In this document: positions 47,082-55,843 of the stretch, piece by piece | How the letters are laid out: each line of letters starts with the position of its first letter | Numbering within the stretch: the stretch's first letter is position 1 | Source: an uncultured Ruminococcus sp. | GTDB taxonomy: Bacteria > Bacillota > Clostridia > Monoglobales > Monoglobaceae | DNA length: 64,000 nucleotides | Assembly (NCBI GenBank): GCA_902760955.1 | Contig: CACWIG010000002.1 | Location: 21,923-85,922, forward strand | Reading direction: 5' to 3' | The notes under the pieces: model-generated | The model's database searches: none | What the model saw: the letters and a program-made list of their open reading frames with translations, nothing else | What the model was told of the DNA's origin: nothing | Translations under genes and position numbers: made by a program

Positions 47082-47429
47082 ATGAATAAGATTAAAACGT
47101 GGGAAACACTTATGAAAATCGGTAATTTATGCGGATGTCATCAAAGAGCTGACAGAAGTTTTTTTATAGCAGGTTATCAGTTTCCGATATGCGCACGATG
47201 TACAGGAGTTTATTTAGGATATACAACCGCATTGATATTGTATCGCATATCTCATATTCCGATATGGTTATGTGCGTTATTTATGCTGATAATGTTTGTG
47301 GATTGGTTTTTGCAATACAAAAATATATGTCAATCAACAAATTTCAGACGGCTCATAACCGGGTTTTTGTGTGGATATGGGTTGTTGAACTTAGTAATTA
47401 TATTTGTCGGAGGTGTTATTTATGAATAA
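47082..47429 (+). CDS. DUF2085 family membrane protein
   Basis: A 115-residue integral membrane protein. The DUF2085 signature is clear: GCHQRADRSFFIAGYQFPIC then ARCTGVYLGY near residues 18-47, followed by two to three membrane helices. The conserved Cys/His set suggests metal binding. No function is established. It overlaps the next gene by eight bases. Confidence 0.85.
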   Translation: MNKIKTWETLMKIGNLCGCHQRADRSFFIAGYQFPICARCTGVYLGYTTALILYRISHIPIWLCALFMLIMFVDWFLQYKNICQSTNFRRLITGFLCGYGLLNLVIIFVGGVIYE

Positions 47430-47817
47430 AAATGAAGAGGTCAGAGATTCATATACAATGAAATTGTCGTTGTTGTGGGCGGTTTTAAGCATAGAATGGA
47501 TTGGTGTAATTGATAATCTTCAACCAACATGGTCTTCGCTTCTTTCTCCGTTGTTATGCGTAGTTATAGTGGCTGTGATTGGATTTGGCATATTACAGTT
47601 TTTTGCAAAGAAATATGATATACTTTATCTTAAATGTCATTATGATGCAAGAAAAAAATCCGTTCAGAGTGGTTTTGGAATAGGAATAATAATTTACATA
47701 ATAGGAATAGTTTTTATGTATTTGACAGGTCTTGGAGTGCCAATTGCTTATTCGAGCATCGCAATGGCATTAGGTCTGTTAAAAGCATATAAAACAGTAA
47801 AAATTGATGCAGAATAA
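47422..47817 (+). CDS. Hypothetical membrane protein with four predicted helices
   Basis: A 131-residue protein without a recognised family. Helices are seen around LSLLWAVLSIEWIGVI, SLLSPLLCVVIVAVIGFGIL, FGIGIIIYIIGIVFMYL and AYSSIAMALGLLKAY. The ATG at 47422 has GGAGG eight bases upstream; a longer frame begins at 47404. It overlaps the DUF2085 gene, so the two are likely coupled. Confidence 0.7.
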   Translation: MNKNEEVRDSYTMKLSLLWAVLSIEWIGVIDNLQPTWSSLLSPLLCVVIVAVIGFGILQFFAKKYDILYLKCHYDARKKSVQSGFGIGIIIYIIGIVFMYLTGLGVPIAYSSIAMALGLLKAYKTVKIDAE

Positions 47818-47831
47818 AATAGGAGAAAATT

Positions 47832-48139
47832 ATGAGGATATTTAAAGGATTTATTATAGTTGTACCGATAATTTACCCGGATTATATATAGGCAATTATG
47901 GTTCAGAATATTCTTTAAGTATGTATACATCTCCCGAAGATTCAGAGGTTGGCGTTTTGGAATACAACGGCAACAGATATACAGTATACTCATTTGACGG
48001 AAATCGCTATAAAGCAATAAATGGAAATACTGAGTATATACTATCGTTTAGTATTAATAATGGCATACCTGAAATGTATATATATGAAAATGGAACTTTG
48101 AAAGAAGAAGCATCAATGACAGAACATTATCGCTCATAA
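47832..48139 (+). pseudogene. Broken gene for a small secreted protein
   Basis: An ATG at 47832 after AGGAG opens MRIFKGFIIVVPII, which looks like the start of a signal peptide, but runs into TAG after 19 codons. The downstream part (DNLPGLYIGNYGSEY onward, to HYRS at 48139) is in another frame, beginning near 47865, and reads as a repetitive beta-rich domain with GNRYTVYSFDGNRYKAING. A frameshift or small deletion separates them. A terminator follows. Confidence 0.6.
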
Positions 48140-48142
48140 TAA

Positions 48143-48175
48143 ATCTCTTGCACGAAAAATAGCAAGAGATTTTTT
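48143..48175 (+). terminator. Terminator of the small-gene run
   Basis: Stem ATCTCTTGC/GCAAGAGAT with a 10-base loop, then a run of six T on the plus strand. Confidence 0.8.
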
Positions 48176-48201
48176 CTCGAATATTTGAAATATATACAAA
48201 A

Positions 48202-48229
48202 CAACACCCACAAGTAAATGTGGGTGTTG
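48202..48229 (-). terminator. Terminator of rplM-rpsI
   Basis: Perfect 11-bp stem CAACACCCACA/TGTGGGTGTTG, followed on the minus strand by TTTTGTATAT. It lies 16 bases beyond the rpsI stop codon. Confidence 0.8.
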
Positions 48230-48245
48230 AAAAATACAATTTGAG

Positions 48246-48638
48246 TTATCTCTTGCTGAACTGCGGCGCACGACGAGCTGCTTTGAGTCCGTACTTCTTT
48301 CTTTCCTTCATTCTCGGGTCACGAGTGAGGAAGCCTGCGCTCTTAAGTTCTGCTCTGTACTCTTCGTCAACTTCCAGGAGAGCTCTTGCGATACCGTGGC
48401 GGATAGCACCTGCCTGTCCTGTAAAACCGCCGCCCTGAACAGTTACGAGTACGTCAAACTTACCGATAGTCTTTGTAAGTTCCATAGGCTGTCTAACAAC
48501 AACCTTTAATGTTTCAAGACCGAAATATTCATCAATATCTCTCTTATTGATAGTAATTTTGCCTGTGCCGGGTACTAATCTAACCCTGGCAACAGATTTC
48601 TTTCTTCTACCTGTTCCGTAATACTGTACGTTTGCCAT
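48246..48638 (-). CDS. rpsI: Ribosomal protein S9 (RpsI)
   Basis: A 130-residue small-subunit protein. [19 protein letters not shown] at the N terminus, [19 protein letters not shown] near residue 69 and the basic C-terminal tail ending APQFSKR, which reaches the P-site tRNA, are typical. It follows rplM by 19 bases, the usual pair. Confidence 0.98.
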   Translation of the reverse strand: MANVQYYGTGRRKKSVARVRLVPGTGKITINKRDIDEYFGLETLKVVVRQPMELTKTIGKFDVLVTVQGGGFTGQAGAIRHGIARALLEVDEEYRAELKSAGFLTRDPRMKERKKYGLKAARRAPQFSKR

Positions 48639-48657
48639 TGTTCATCAGTCCCCTTTC

Positions 48658-49089
48658 TTATGCCTGTTCCCAAGCGATAGGTGCCTGGGCTTCGTGTTTG
48701 TGGTTAGCATCTTTGTAAATTCTGAGCTTCTTTAAAGCTTTTCTTCCGAGAGTGTTATGCGGAAGCATACCTGCAACAGCAAGTTCAACTGCCTTTTCAG
48801 GTCTTTTTTCCATAAGGTCTTTGTAAGACACTTCCTTCATATTACCGATGTAACCTGTGTGTCTGTACCACTTCTTCTGAAGAAGCTTGTTACCTGTAAG
48901 AACTGCATCCTTTGCGTTGATGATTATAACAAATTCACCGCAATCAACACCAGGTGTATACTGCGGACGGTGCTTTCCTCTGAGGATAGTAGCAGCAGTA
49001 GCAGCTACACGTCCGAGGGGCTTGCCGGCAGCATCAATGATGTACCATTTTTTCTCAATTTCATTGGCTTTAGCCATGTAAGTTGACAT
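48658..49089 (-). CDS. rplM: Ribosomal protein L13 (RplM)
   Basis: A 143-residue large-subunit assembly protein. KKWYIIDAAGKPLGRVA near residue 13, LRGKHRPQYTPGVDCGEFV near 37, and GMLPHNTLGRKALKKLRIY near 106 identify it. ATG 49089 was chosen because GGAGG lies nine bases upstream. It is first in the operon, with a promoter and 5' hairpin. Confidence 0.98.
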   Translation of the reverse strand: MSTYMAKANEIEKKWYIIDAAGKPLGRVAATAATILRGKHRPQYTPGVDCGEFVIIINAKDAVLTGNKLLQKKWYRHTGYIGNMKEVSYKDLMEKRPEKAVELAVAGMLPHNTLGRKALKKLRIYKDANHKHEAQAPIAWEQA

Positions 49090-49135
49090 ATTATTGCCTA
49101 CCTCCTTATATATTTACCTAATCAATTTCATTCAA

Positions 49136-49162
49136 AAGGCGTCCAACACTTTAGGACGCCTT
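49136..49162 (-). promoter_or_regulatory. Hairpin at the very 5' end of the rplM transcript
   Basis: A perfect 9-bp stem AAGGCGTCC/GGACGCCTT with a nine-base loop, followed by TTTTG on the minus strand. It begins within four bases of the -10 box, so the RNA starts with this hairpin. It could be an L13 autoregulatory or attenuator leader, or a stabilising 5' cap structure. Confidence 0.65.
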
Positions 49163-49165
49163 GCT

Positions 49166-49194
49166 ATTATAATACTATTTTTCACTTTTGTCAA
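49166..49194 (-). promoter_or_regulatory. Consensus promoter of rplM-rpsI
   Basis: On the minus strand: TTGACA (49189-49194), 17-base spacer, TATAAT (49166-49171). Confidence 0.85.
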
Positions 49195-49303
49195 GCCTTT
49201 TTTGAAAAAAATTAATTTACTATTTATCAATCTCTTAAATTCGCTTATTTTCTCTCTTATGCTCACTTATACTCACTTTCAATTTTCATTTTTTATAAAA
49301 AAA

Positions 49304-50344
49304 TTACTGAAATCCCGTTATAAGTCTTGCAATATCGTTCCAGGTCACAAACAACATAAGAGCAATTAAAAGAGCAAATCCGATTATATGAACCAATCCC
49401 TCTTTTTCAGGCGGAACAGGTTTTCTGAATATTAACTCAAACAGTGCAAATATAATTCTTCCTCCGTCAAGAGCAGGGATAGGCAGTAAATTCATAATTC
49501 CGATATTGACTGTCAGGAATGATGCAAAGAACAAAAAATTAAGCCAACCGCTCTGTGCCACTTCGTTCATTGCATAAACAACTCCCACAGGGCCTGACAT
49601 ATCGCTGACGCTCGCCTGTCCGCCAAACAGCATACCCAATGATACAAACACAAGTTTAACCATCCATACTGTCTGGAAAAAGCCTTCACGCAGTACAGAT
49701 CCTACACTCAGCCTGCCCGAAGCAATATTAAAGCCGACAACATATGCCTTTGTTCCGTCCTCGTACTCAAGCTGCATAGGAACAAAGGTATCTTTCATTC
49801 TCTCGCCATCTCTTATATACTCAATAGTACATTCATCGCCGTTTGTATTTGAAAGTTCAAAGCTGATATCCTTTTGGATATGAATTACTGCATCATTAAT
49901 TTTTACAATCCTGTCTCCCTTTTGCAAAAACTCCGCTGCAGATGCCTCGGGATTTACACTCTCAACCACCGTTGACGGCATCATTCCCGTTTGAAACGCA
50001 GATGCAAACACCACAGAGGTAACAATTATAAAGCCTAACAAAACATTCATCCCCGCTCCTGCGGCAAGTACAACTATTTTAGGTATGGGCTTTTTGGAAC
50101 TGAAACACCCCTCTGTTTGCGTGTCTTCATCCTCGCCCTCCATTTTACAAAAACCGCCCATAGGAATAGCACGTATTGAATACAGAGTATTTTTGCCCTG
50201 CTTTTTAAAGATGGCAGGACCCATTCCTATTGCAAATTCAAGCACATTGACCCCAAATGCCTTTGCGGCAATAAAATGCCCGAGCTCGTGCACAAAAATT
50301 ATTACTGAGAATATAATTACCGCACAAATTATTGTAACTATCAT
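49304..50344 (-). CDS. rseP: Site-2 protease RseP/RasP-type
   Basis: An intramembrane zinc metalloprotease of 346 residues that cuts membrane-bound anti-sigma factors and signal-peptide remnants. The zinc motif is VHELGHFIAAKAFG near residue 19. A PDZ domain with LQKGDRIVKINDAVIH is around 140-200. The second active site LLPIPALDGGRIIF is near 285, and three to four membrane helices are visible. It follows dxr by seven bases, as in most Firmicutes. Confidence 0.96.
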   Translation of the reverse strand: MIVTIICAVIIFSVIIFVHELGHFIAAKAFGVNVLEFAIGMGPAIFKKQGKNTLYSIRAIPMGGFCKMEGEDEDTQTEGCFSSKKPIPKIVVLAAGAGMNVLLGFIIVTSVVFASAFQTGMMPSTVVESVNPEASAAEFLQKGDRIVKINDAVIHIQKDISFELSNTNGDECTIEYIRDGERMKDTFVPMQLEYEDGTKAYVVGFNIASGRLSVGSVLREGFFQTVWMVKLVFVSLGMLFGGQASVSDMSGPVGVVYAMNEVAQSGWLNFLFFASFLTVNIGIMNLLPIPALDGGRIIFALFELIFRKPVPPEKEGLVHIIGFALLIALMLFVTWNDIARLITGFQ

Positions 50345-50351
50345 TTTAAAA

Positions 50352-51500
50352 TCAGTTACCCCTTTCGATAGATTGTCTTACCTCTTTGTCAATCTCTGCA
50401 ATTTGCTCTATTGACACGTTTTTCTCCGCTTTGTAACTATCCATTGTTTTCTCAACTATCTCCGCTATTTCCAAGAACTCAATCTCGTCACGCAGGAACT
50501 TTGCAACTGCGACCTCGTTTGCAGCATTCATAACTGTCGGCATAATACCGCCCATCTTTCCCGCCTTTTTTGCAAGGGCAAGACATCTGAAGGTATCTTC
50601 GTCAGGCTTTGCAAACGTCAGCTTTGCTATATCCGCAAACGAAACCCTGTCATCCTTTGACGGCAATCTGTCGGGATATGTAAACGCATACTGTATAGGA
50701 TGCTTCATTGACGGCAGCGATAACTGTGCAATTACGCTCTTGTCACAAAACTCTACCATTGAGTGTATTATACTTTCACGCTGAACAACAACTTCTATAT
50801 CATCTATATCCACATCAAACAGCCATCTTGCCTCAAGAACCTCTAAGCCTTTGTTCATAAGAGTTGCACTGTCTATGGTAATCTTTGCACCCATACTCCA
50901 ATTTGGGTGTTTTAACGCCTGTTCCTTCTTCACGCCAACTAATTCATCTCTTGTTCTGCCGAAGAATGGTCCCCCCGATGCTGTCAGCAAAATTTTGCTT
51001 AATTCTTTGGGTTTGCCGCCGTGCAGACTTTGGAATATGGCACAATGCTCACTGTCGACAGGTAATAATCTTACACCTTTTTCGGCAATGGCATCCATAA
51101 ACAGCTTCCCTGCGGTTACAAGTGTTTCTTTGTTAGCAAGAGCAATATCACAGCCTGCCTCTATGGCACAAATAGTCGGCACAAGTCCCGCAAATCCCAC
51201 GATTGACGATAATACCATATCCGCTCCGCTCTCTGCTGCAATATGGCACAACCCCTCCTGTCCCGATAAAACCTTGCACTCGGTATCGGCGACAGCAATT
51301 CTTAATTTATCGGCGGAAGATTTATCAGAAACAGCCGCATATTCAGGTTTGTACTTTCTGATTTGTTCTTCTAATAGTGATATATTTGAGTTTCCCGATA
51401 TAGCTACGACTTCAATATCCTTTATTCCTTTTAAGTCATCAACGACCTCAAGTGCCTGTGTGCCTATGGAGCCTGTTGAACCCAATACAGATACTTTCAT
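50352..51500 (-). CDS. dxr: 1-deoxy-D-xylulose 5-phosphate reductoisomerase (Dxr)
   Basis: The second step of the non-mevalonate isoprenoid pathway, NADPH-dependent. The protein has 382 residues. VLGSTGSIGTQALEVV is at the N terminus, ANKETLVTAG near 120, and LLPVDSEHCAIFQSL near 143. TASGGPFFGRTRDEL near 169 and NWSMGAKITIDSATLMNKG near 193 complete the active site. It supplies isoprenoid lipid carriers for wall synthesis. Confidence 0.97.
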   Translation of the reverse strand: MKVSVLGSTGSIGTQALEVVDDLKGIKDIEVVAISGNSNISLLEEQIRKYKPEYAAVSDKSSADKLRIAVADTECKVLSGQEGLCHIAAESGADMVLSSIVGFAGLVPTICAIEAGCDIALANKETLVTAGKLFMDAIAEKGVRLLPVDSEHCAIFQSLHGGKPKELSKILLTASGGPFFGRTRDELVGVKKEQALKHPNWSMGAKITIDSATLMNKGLEVLEARWLFDVDIDDIEVVVQRESIIHSMVEFCDKSVIAQLSLPSMKHPIQYAFTYPDRLPSKDDRVSFADIAKLTFAKPDEDTFRCLALAKKAGKMGGIMPTVMNAANEVAVAKFLRDEIEFLEIAEIVEKTMDSYKAEKNVSIEQIAEIDKEVRQSIERGN

Positions 51501-51552
51501 TAAATATCAACCCTTTGTATTTTATTCCTATACATACTTGATTATTCTGATA

Positions 51553-52041
51553 TTAATAACCAAGCATTCCTTCAAGAGATTCGTCATTCTCTATCCAATC
51601 CGAAACAGGATAAACTGTGTATTCCGTTTTTGTGTTGCGAACTATTACTTTTTCAATTCCCGCATTTATAACCAAACGCTTGCACATTGCACAACAACAC
51701 GCATCTTTTACAAGTTCACCTGTTTTAACATCTCTGCCCACCAAATACAGAGTTGCACCCATTGTTTCGTTTCGCGGTGCTGAAATTATACAATTCGCCT
51801 CGGCGTGAACGCTTCTGCACAGCTCGTATCTTTCGCCTCTTGGAATATTGAGTTTCTCTCGCATACAAAATCCCAAGTCCGAACAATTTTTTCTACCTCT
51901 TGGCGCCCCTGCATATCCCGTAGAAACAATTTCATCATTCTTTACAATAATGGCACCGAATTTTCTCCGCAGACAAGTTCCTCTTTCGGTCACCGTGTCT
52001 GCAATATCCAAATAATAATTATTCTTATCTACTCTTTCCAT
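51553..52041 (-). CDS. dCMP/deoxycytidylate deaminase (ComEB-like)
   Basis: A zinc deaminase of 162 residues that makes dUMP from dCMP for thymidylate synthesis. The zinc motifs are HAEANCI near residue 81 and the Cys pair in ACCCAMCKRLV near 110. The central GAIIVKNDEIVSTGYAGAPRG matches the family. I chose ATG 52041 because GGAG lies six bases upstream; a longer frame from 52089 lacks support. Confidence 0.92.
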   Translation of the reverse strand: MERVDKNNYYLDIADTVTERGTCLRRKFGAIIVKNDEIVSTGYAGAPRGRKNCSDLGFCMREKLNIPRGERYELCRSVHAEANCIISAPRNETMGATLYLVGRDVKTGELVKDACCCAMCKRLVINAGIEKVIVRNTKTEYTVYPVSDWIENDESLEGMLGY

Positions 52042-52081
52042 TTTAATCTCCGTTCCGCCGTCTGTTTTCGGCTGATTTTTA

Positions 52082-53035
52082 TTATACAATGCGGTTCTGA
52101 CGCTCTCCGCTTAAAAATTTCTCAATATTACTGCCCATTATCTCAAGGCATCTGACTCTTGACTCATATGCACCCCAAGCGTTGTGAGGAGTCAAACATA
52201 CATTGGGCATTTTCATTATCTTTGTATATGGATGGTCTTTTGGCATTGGCTCTGTAGTATACACATCTATACCTATTCCGCCAATTCTGCCCTGAGCAAC
52301 AGCATCAGCCAATGCCGCCTCGTCCGCTACCGCTCCTCGTGCAACATTGATGAATATTGCATTGCTCTTCATCATATTAATTCTGTCGCGGTTTATTAAA
52401 TTTCTTGTTTCATCTGTCAACGGCGTATGCACAGATATAATATCCGCCGTTGCACACAGGTTATCAATATCATAGAACTCATAATCCCCATCGGGTGTTC
52501 TCTTGTTGACTATAACTCTGCATCCCATAGCCTCCGCAACCCTTGCAACCTGCTTGCCGATATTTCCTGCACCTACAATTCCCCAAGTCTTTCCGTATAT
52601 CTCGTTGTATACAGGGGTAAGTCGGTTTGCAATTCCGCTTATGGAATACTCTCCGCTTTTTACATATTCGGTGTACTCTGCCATTCTGTTAATCAGCATA
52701 AGTGCCATAGAAATTGTAAGCTGTGCCACACTCTGAGTTGAATACCCTTTTACATTACAGACCGCAACATTGTTTTCTCTGCACCATTTTAAATCAATAT
52801 TATCATATCCTGTGGCAGATACACATATCAGCTTAAGGTTTTTTGCACCGCTTAAGTTACTGCCAAGCCTAATCTTGTTCACTATCAACACATCAGCATC
52901 TTTTACCGCCATTGGCACTTGGTCAAGTGTTGTTGTTTCCCTCATATCCACTTCACCGAATTTCCCGAATATTTCATATGCCTTCTCTTTGATATCACAA
53001 CCAAGAGTCGCTGCATCCAATACTATTATCTTCAT
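52082..53035 (-). CDS. D-2-hydroxyacid dehydrogenase
   Basis: An NAD-dependent oxidoreductase of 317 residues, related to glycerate, lactate and phosphoglycerate dehydrogenases. The Rossmann loop GIVGAGNIGKQVARV is near residue 145. The catalytic Arg lies in NVARGAVADE near 228, the Glu in GIDVYTTEPMPKDHP near 255 and the His in LTPHNAWGAYESR near 280. The exact substrate is not decidable; glycerate/hydroxypyruvate or lactate are common. The ATG 53035 was chosen over a GTG three codons upstream inside the ribosome site. Confidence 0.92.
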   Translation of the reverse strand: MKIIVLDAATLGCDIKEKAYEIFGKFGEVDMRETTTLDQVPMAVKDADVLIVNKIRLGSNLSGAKNLKLICVSATGYDNIDLKWCRENNVAVCNVKGYSTQSVAQLTISMALMLINRMAEYTEYVKSGEYSISGIANRLTPVYNEIYGKTWGIVGAGNIGKQVARVAEAMGCRVIVNKRTPDGDYEFYDIDNLCATADIISVHTPLTDETRNLINRDRINMMKSNAIFINVARGAVADEAALADAVAQGRIGGIGIDVYTTEPMPKDHPYTKIMKMPNVCLTPHNAWGAYESRVRCLEIMGSNIEKFLSGERQNRIV

Positions 53036-53059
53036 AAGCCACACCTCACATTTGTGCCA

Positions 53060-55507
53060 TTACCAAATACTTATAACCTTTTCTTCAGGAATATACATTC
53101 CATCACCCTCTACAACTCCATACAATCTTTTAAATTCATCAAAGTTCGACAGAACTCTGTTTACTCTGATTTTGTTGGGAGAGTGGACGTCTGTTTTCAG
53201 CATCAGCTTTGTGTATTCATCAGTTGCTTTTATACGCCAGGTCTTTGCGTAGTTTTTAAACATCTTATCAAGCTTTATATGGTCATCGCCTATCAGACTG
53301 ATGATACAAGTCATAGCGGCAATATCTGCAATATTTTCATTCAAAGTTATCTCTCCGTTGACATAGGAATGGTCTATCTTTGCCTCATTATATTCCTCAA
53401 CCACCTTTTCACACAGCTTAGAAAAGGCTTGCTTGTCCGCATCTTTCCACCAATCCGATAGATTTCCATTTTCGTCAAACTGCGCCCCTGTTCTGTCAAA
53501 GGCGTGGCTTATCTCATGAGCGATAACCGCACCGATACCGCCGAGATTTTCCGCATACTCTGCACTTGCTTCAAAATACGGAGCCTGCAATATTCCTGCA
53601 GGAATAGTAATGCTGTTTGACAAAACATCATACATTGCATTTACTGTCTGAGGGTACATTCTCCATACATCCTTTGACGGAATAATATCCCCGTCAACCA
53701 CCATTTTACATTCTTCTGCGTAAGCATTTGCATATGCCATACGATATTCCATCAAACTACCGCCATCCTCTATAGGACGCAGAACAATATTCCTTTTGCA
53801 ATAATCCTCTATATTATCGGGATACGCCGCATATACCCTTATATTTTGCAGCTTTGTTATAATATTATTTCTTGTCTGAGGTGATATTCGTGTTGAGGCT
53901 CTGACAATTTTCTCATACTCTTGTATTATCTGCTTTGTCATATCCTCAATAAGTTTCTTTGCGGTTTCGGGGAAGTATTCCTTTATATACAAACTTCCAA
54001 GTTCCCAACCCAAAAGTTCCTGAACAATCCCTGTTGCATAATCTGAAGGAATTGCATCTATATCAGCACCATATAATTTGTTATAATACTTCTGATACGC
54101 TTCAAACATATCTGTTGACAAATACAGTGATGACGAGTCAAGTACAGATGCCTTAAGATATGCTTTTACGACATCAAGTTTGTCGTCTGTAATAATCTGA
54201 TTTATATGCTTTGCAAGGTTTTCGTCATATACTATGTATTTCTTCGCCTTGCCAAAGCCTATTTTATTAAAGTATTCAATAATATTGAAATTGGTAAATA
54301 TACCTTTTATTTTCTGTGCCTCATAGACAACATCTTGTTTTGATATATCCAACGCTATTGTTTCTGTACTCATCATCTCTGCAAGGTCTTTGCAAAGTTC
54401 TGCTGTATAATCAGCCATTTGTTCTGAATTTTCTTCGCCTGAAATTTCAAACAATTCTTCTATATATTCTTTGTATACCTTTATGTGCTTGTCCGCTCCG
54501 TCGCCTGTCATCAATGCCTTATCCATTCCCGTATAACAGCCTACAACAGCAGGAAGGCTCTTGCTTGAGCCATTGACATCTGTATCAAGGGAAACTTTTA
54601 TTAATGTAGAAAATCCATTCTTCTCAAGTTCTGCCATAACATCAACTAAGTCAGAAGTCTTTTCCGTTGCATCAATTTTATCAAGTAATGGTCTTATTGG
54701 CTCTATACCAATCTTGTCCCTGTACCCCTGATTTGCCGCCGCAGAATAGACAGATATGATTTTGCATTCTATGGAATCATCATCAAATTCTTCACCATTA
54801 TTATAATATCTTCTGTAGAGAGAAAATATAATATCTGTTATTCTTGAACTTACTGTTTGATTTAATCTGTCTATATCGGACTTGACCGAAACACCCTCCT
54901 CTAAAGTGGTGTTTTTGAGCCATACTGAATTTATATAGTCATAGTAATCACCTGCAGGTCCCATATATCTGACCACTCTGTCACATAATATATTTATCTG
55001 CTCATGAGTCAGGAAGTCACCTGCACCCAATGTTCCGTCACCATAGCCTCTTACAATACCTGCGGAGGCAAGCCTGTCCACCTGCTTTTCTGCCCATTTT
55101 GGCGTATCGGAAAATTTAACATCATACCACTCGGCAAGCTCCACATTGCTAAGTGCACGATTTAATATAGTCAACGCCTCTAAGCGTGTTATGTTAGCCT
55201 GGGGCTTTAATGTATTATCCTCGTACCCGCTCATCAATCCTGAATCCACAGCCGCCGCGACCTTTTCAAGATTTGCATAGGATATCTTTTCTTTATCAGA
55301 AAATTTGTTTAGTACCTTTGTGTCGATATTGAATTTTTCTATCCCGACAGCATCAACAAATTTTGCCGCCGCTTGCTCACGGGTTGCATACTCTGACTTA
55401 GCCTTATATTCGTTGTTTATATGTGTATATTCTTTGGCATAAGAAACAGGAGCCGACAGGCACAATAACATCATAATCGTTATAATAACAGATACGATGC
55501 GTTTCAT
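53060..55507 (-). CDS. Secreted M13-family metallopeptidase with N-terminal SLH domains
   Basis: A surface zinc peptidase of 815 residues. A signal peptide (about residues 1-24, ending SYA) is followed by two or three SLH-like segments to about 190, with MSGYEDNTLKPQANITRLEA and ASAGIVRGYGDGTLG. The rest is neprilysin-like. The zinc motif IAHEISHAFD lies near residue 664, NENIADIAA near 724 and HSPNKIRVN near 776. Classical M13 enzymes are anchored by a membrane helix or lipid; here SLH repeats take that role. The ATG at 55507 is after GGGAG. Confidence 0.93.
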   Translation of the reverse strand: MKRIVSVIITIMMLLCLSAPVSYAKEYTHINNEYKAKSEYATREQAAAKFVDAVGIEKFNIDTKVLNKFSDKEKISYANLEKVAAAVDSGLMSGYEDNTLKPQANITRLEALTILNRALSNVELAEWYDVKFSDTPKWAEKQVDRLASAGIVRGYGDGTLGAGDFLTHEQINILCDRVVRYMGPAGDYYDYINSVWLKNTTLEEGVSVKSDIDRLNQTVSSRITDIIFSLYRRYYNNGEEFDDDSIECKIISVYSAAANQGYRDKIGIEPIRPLLDKIDATEKTSDLVDVMAELEKNGFSTLIKVSLDTDVNGSSKSLPAVVGCYTGMDKALMTGDGADKHIKVYKEYIEELFEISGEENSEQMADYTAELCKDLAEMMSTETIALDISKQDVVYEAQKIKGIFTNFNIIEYFNKIGFGKAKKYIVYDENLAKHINQIITDDKLDVVKAYLKASVLDSSSLYLSTDMFEAYQKYYNKLYGADIDAIPSDYATGIVQELLGWELGSLYIKEYFPETAKKLIEDMTKQIIQEYEKIVRASTRISPQTRNNIITKLQNIRVYAAYPDNIEDYCKRNIVLRPIEDGGSLMEYRMAYANAYAEECKMVVDGDIIPSKDVWRMYPQTVNAMYDVLSNSITIPAGILQAPYFEASAEYAENLGGIGAVIAHEISHAFDRTGAQFDENGNLSDWWKDADKQAFSKLCEKVVEEYNEAKIDHSYVNGEITLNENIADIAAMTCIISLIGDDHIKLDKMFKNYAKTWRIKATDEYTKLMLKTDVHSPNKIRVNRVLSNFDEFKRLYGVVEGDGMYIPEEKVISIW

Positions 55508-55554
55508 ACCAATCAACTCCCAACCCTATTTGTATTTTATCTTAGCTACATTAT

Positions 55555-55583
55555 AATATACCACATTTTTATACACTATGCAA
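55555..55583 (-). promoter_or_regulatory. Promoter of the SLH-M13 peptidase gene
   Basis: On the minus strand: TTGCAT (55578-55583), 17-base spacer, TATATT (55555-55560). Confidence 0.6.
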
Positions 55584-55591
55584 GGGTTTTA

Positions 55592-55828
55592 TTAATCATA
55601 AAAACCAATCAGATTATCAAACAAGATAACCCAGGTTTCCAAATCAACTTTCCCCGTCTGTGGAAGTCCGAAAAATCTCTGTGCATCCATCACCGCAACA
55701 GTTGTTTCGTGACCATAAACGCCGTCAGGGTTTATAAGCGTTGGTATCTTATCCGTACTCCACAAATGCCGAAGTGCAGTTTGCAATTCATAAATATTCT
55801 GAAAATTGTCGTATATTGAAGTTTTCAT
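55592..55828 (-). CDS. Small peptidoglycan-binding-like protein
   Basis: A 78-residue protein made of one PG_binding_1-like repeat: ELQTALRHLW, then INPDGVYGHETTVAVMDAQR and FGLPQTGKVDLETWVIL. There is no signal peptide. It follows the larger repeat protein by 15 bases and shares its repeat type, so it may be a split-off last repeat or a partner. GGAGG lies before the ATG. Confidence 0.8.
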   Translation of the reverse strand: MKTSIYDNFQNIYELQTALRHLWSTDKIPTLINPDGVYGHETTVAVMDAQRFFGLPQTGKVDLETWVILFDNLIGFYD

Positions 55829-55843
55829 TTTCCATCCTCCTAT

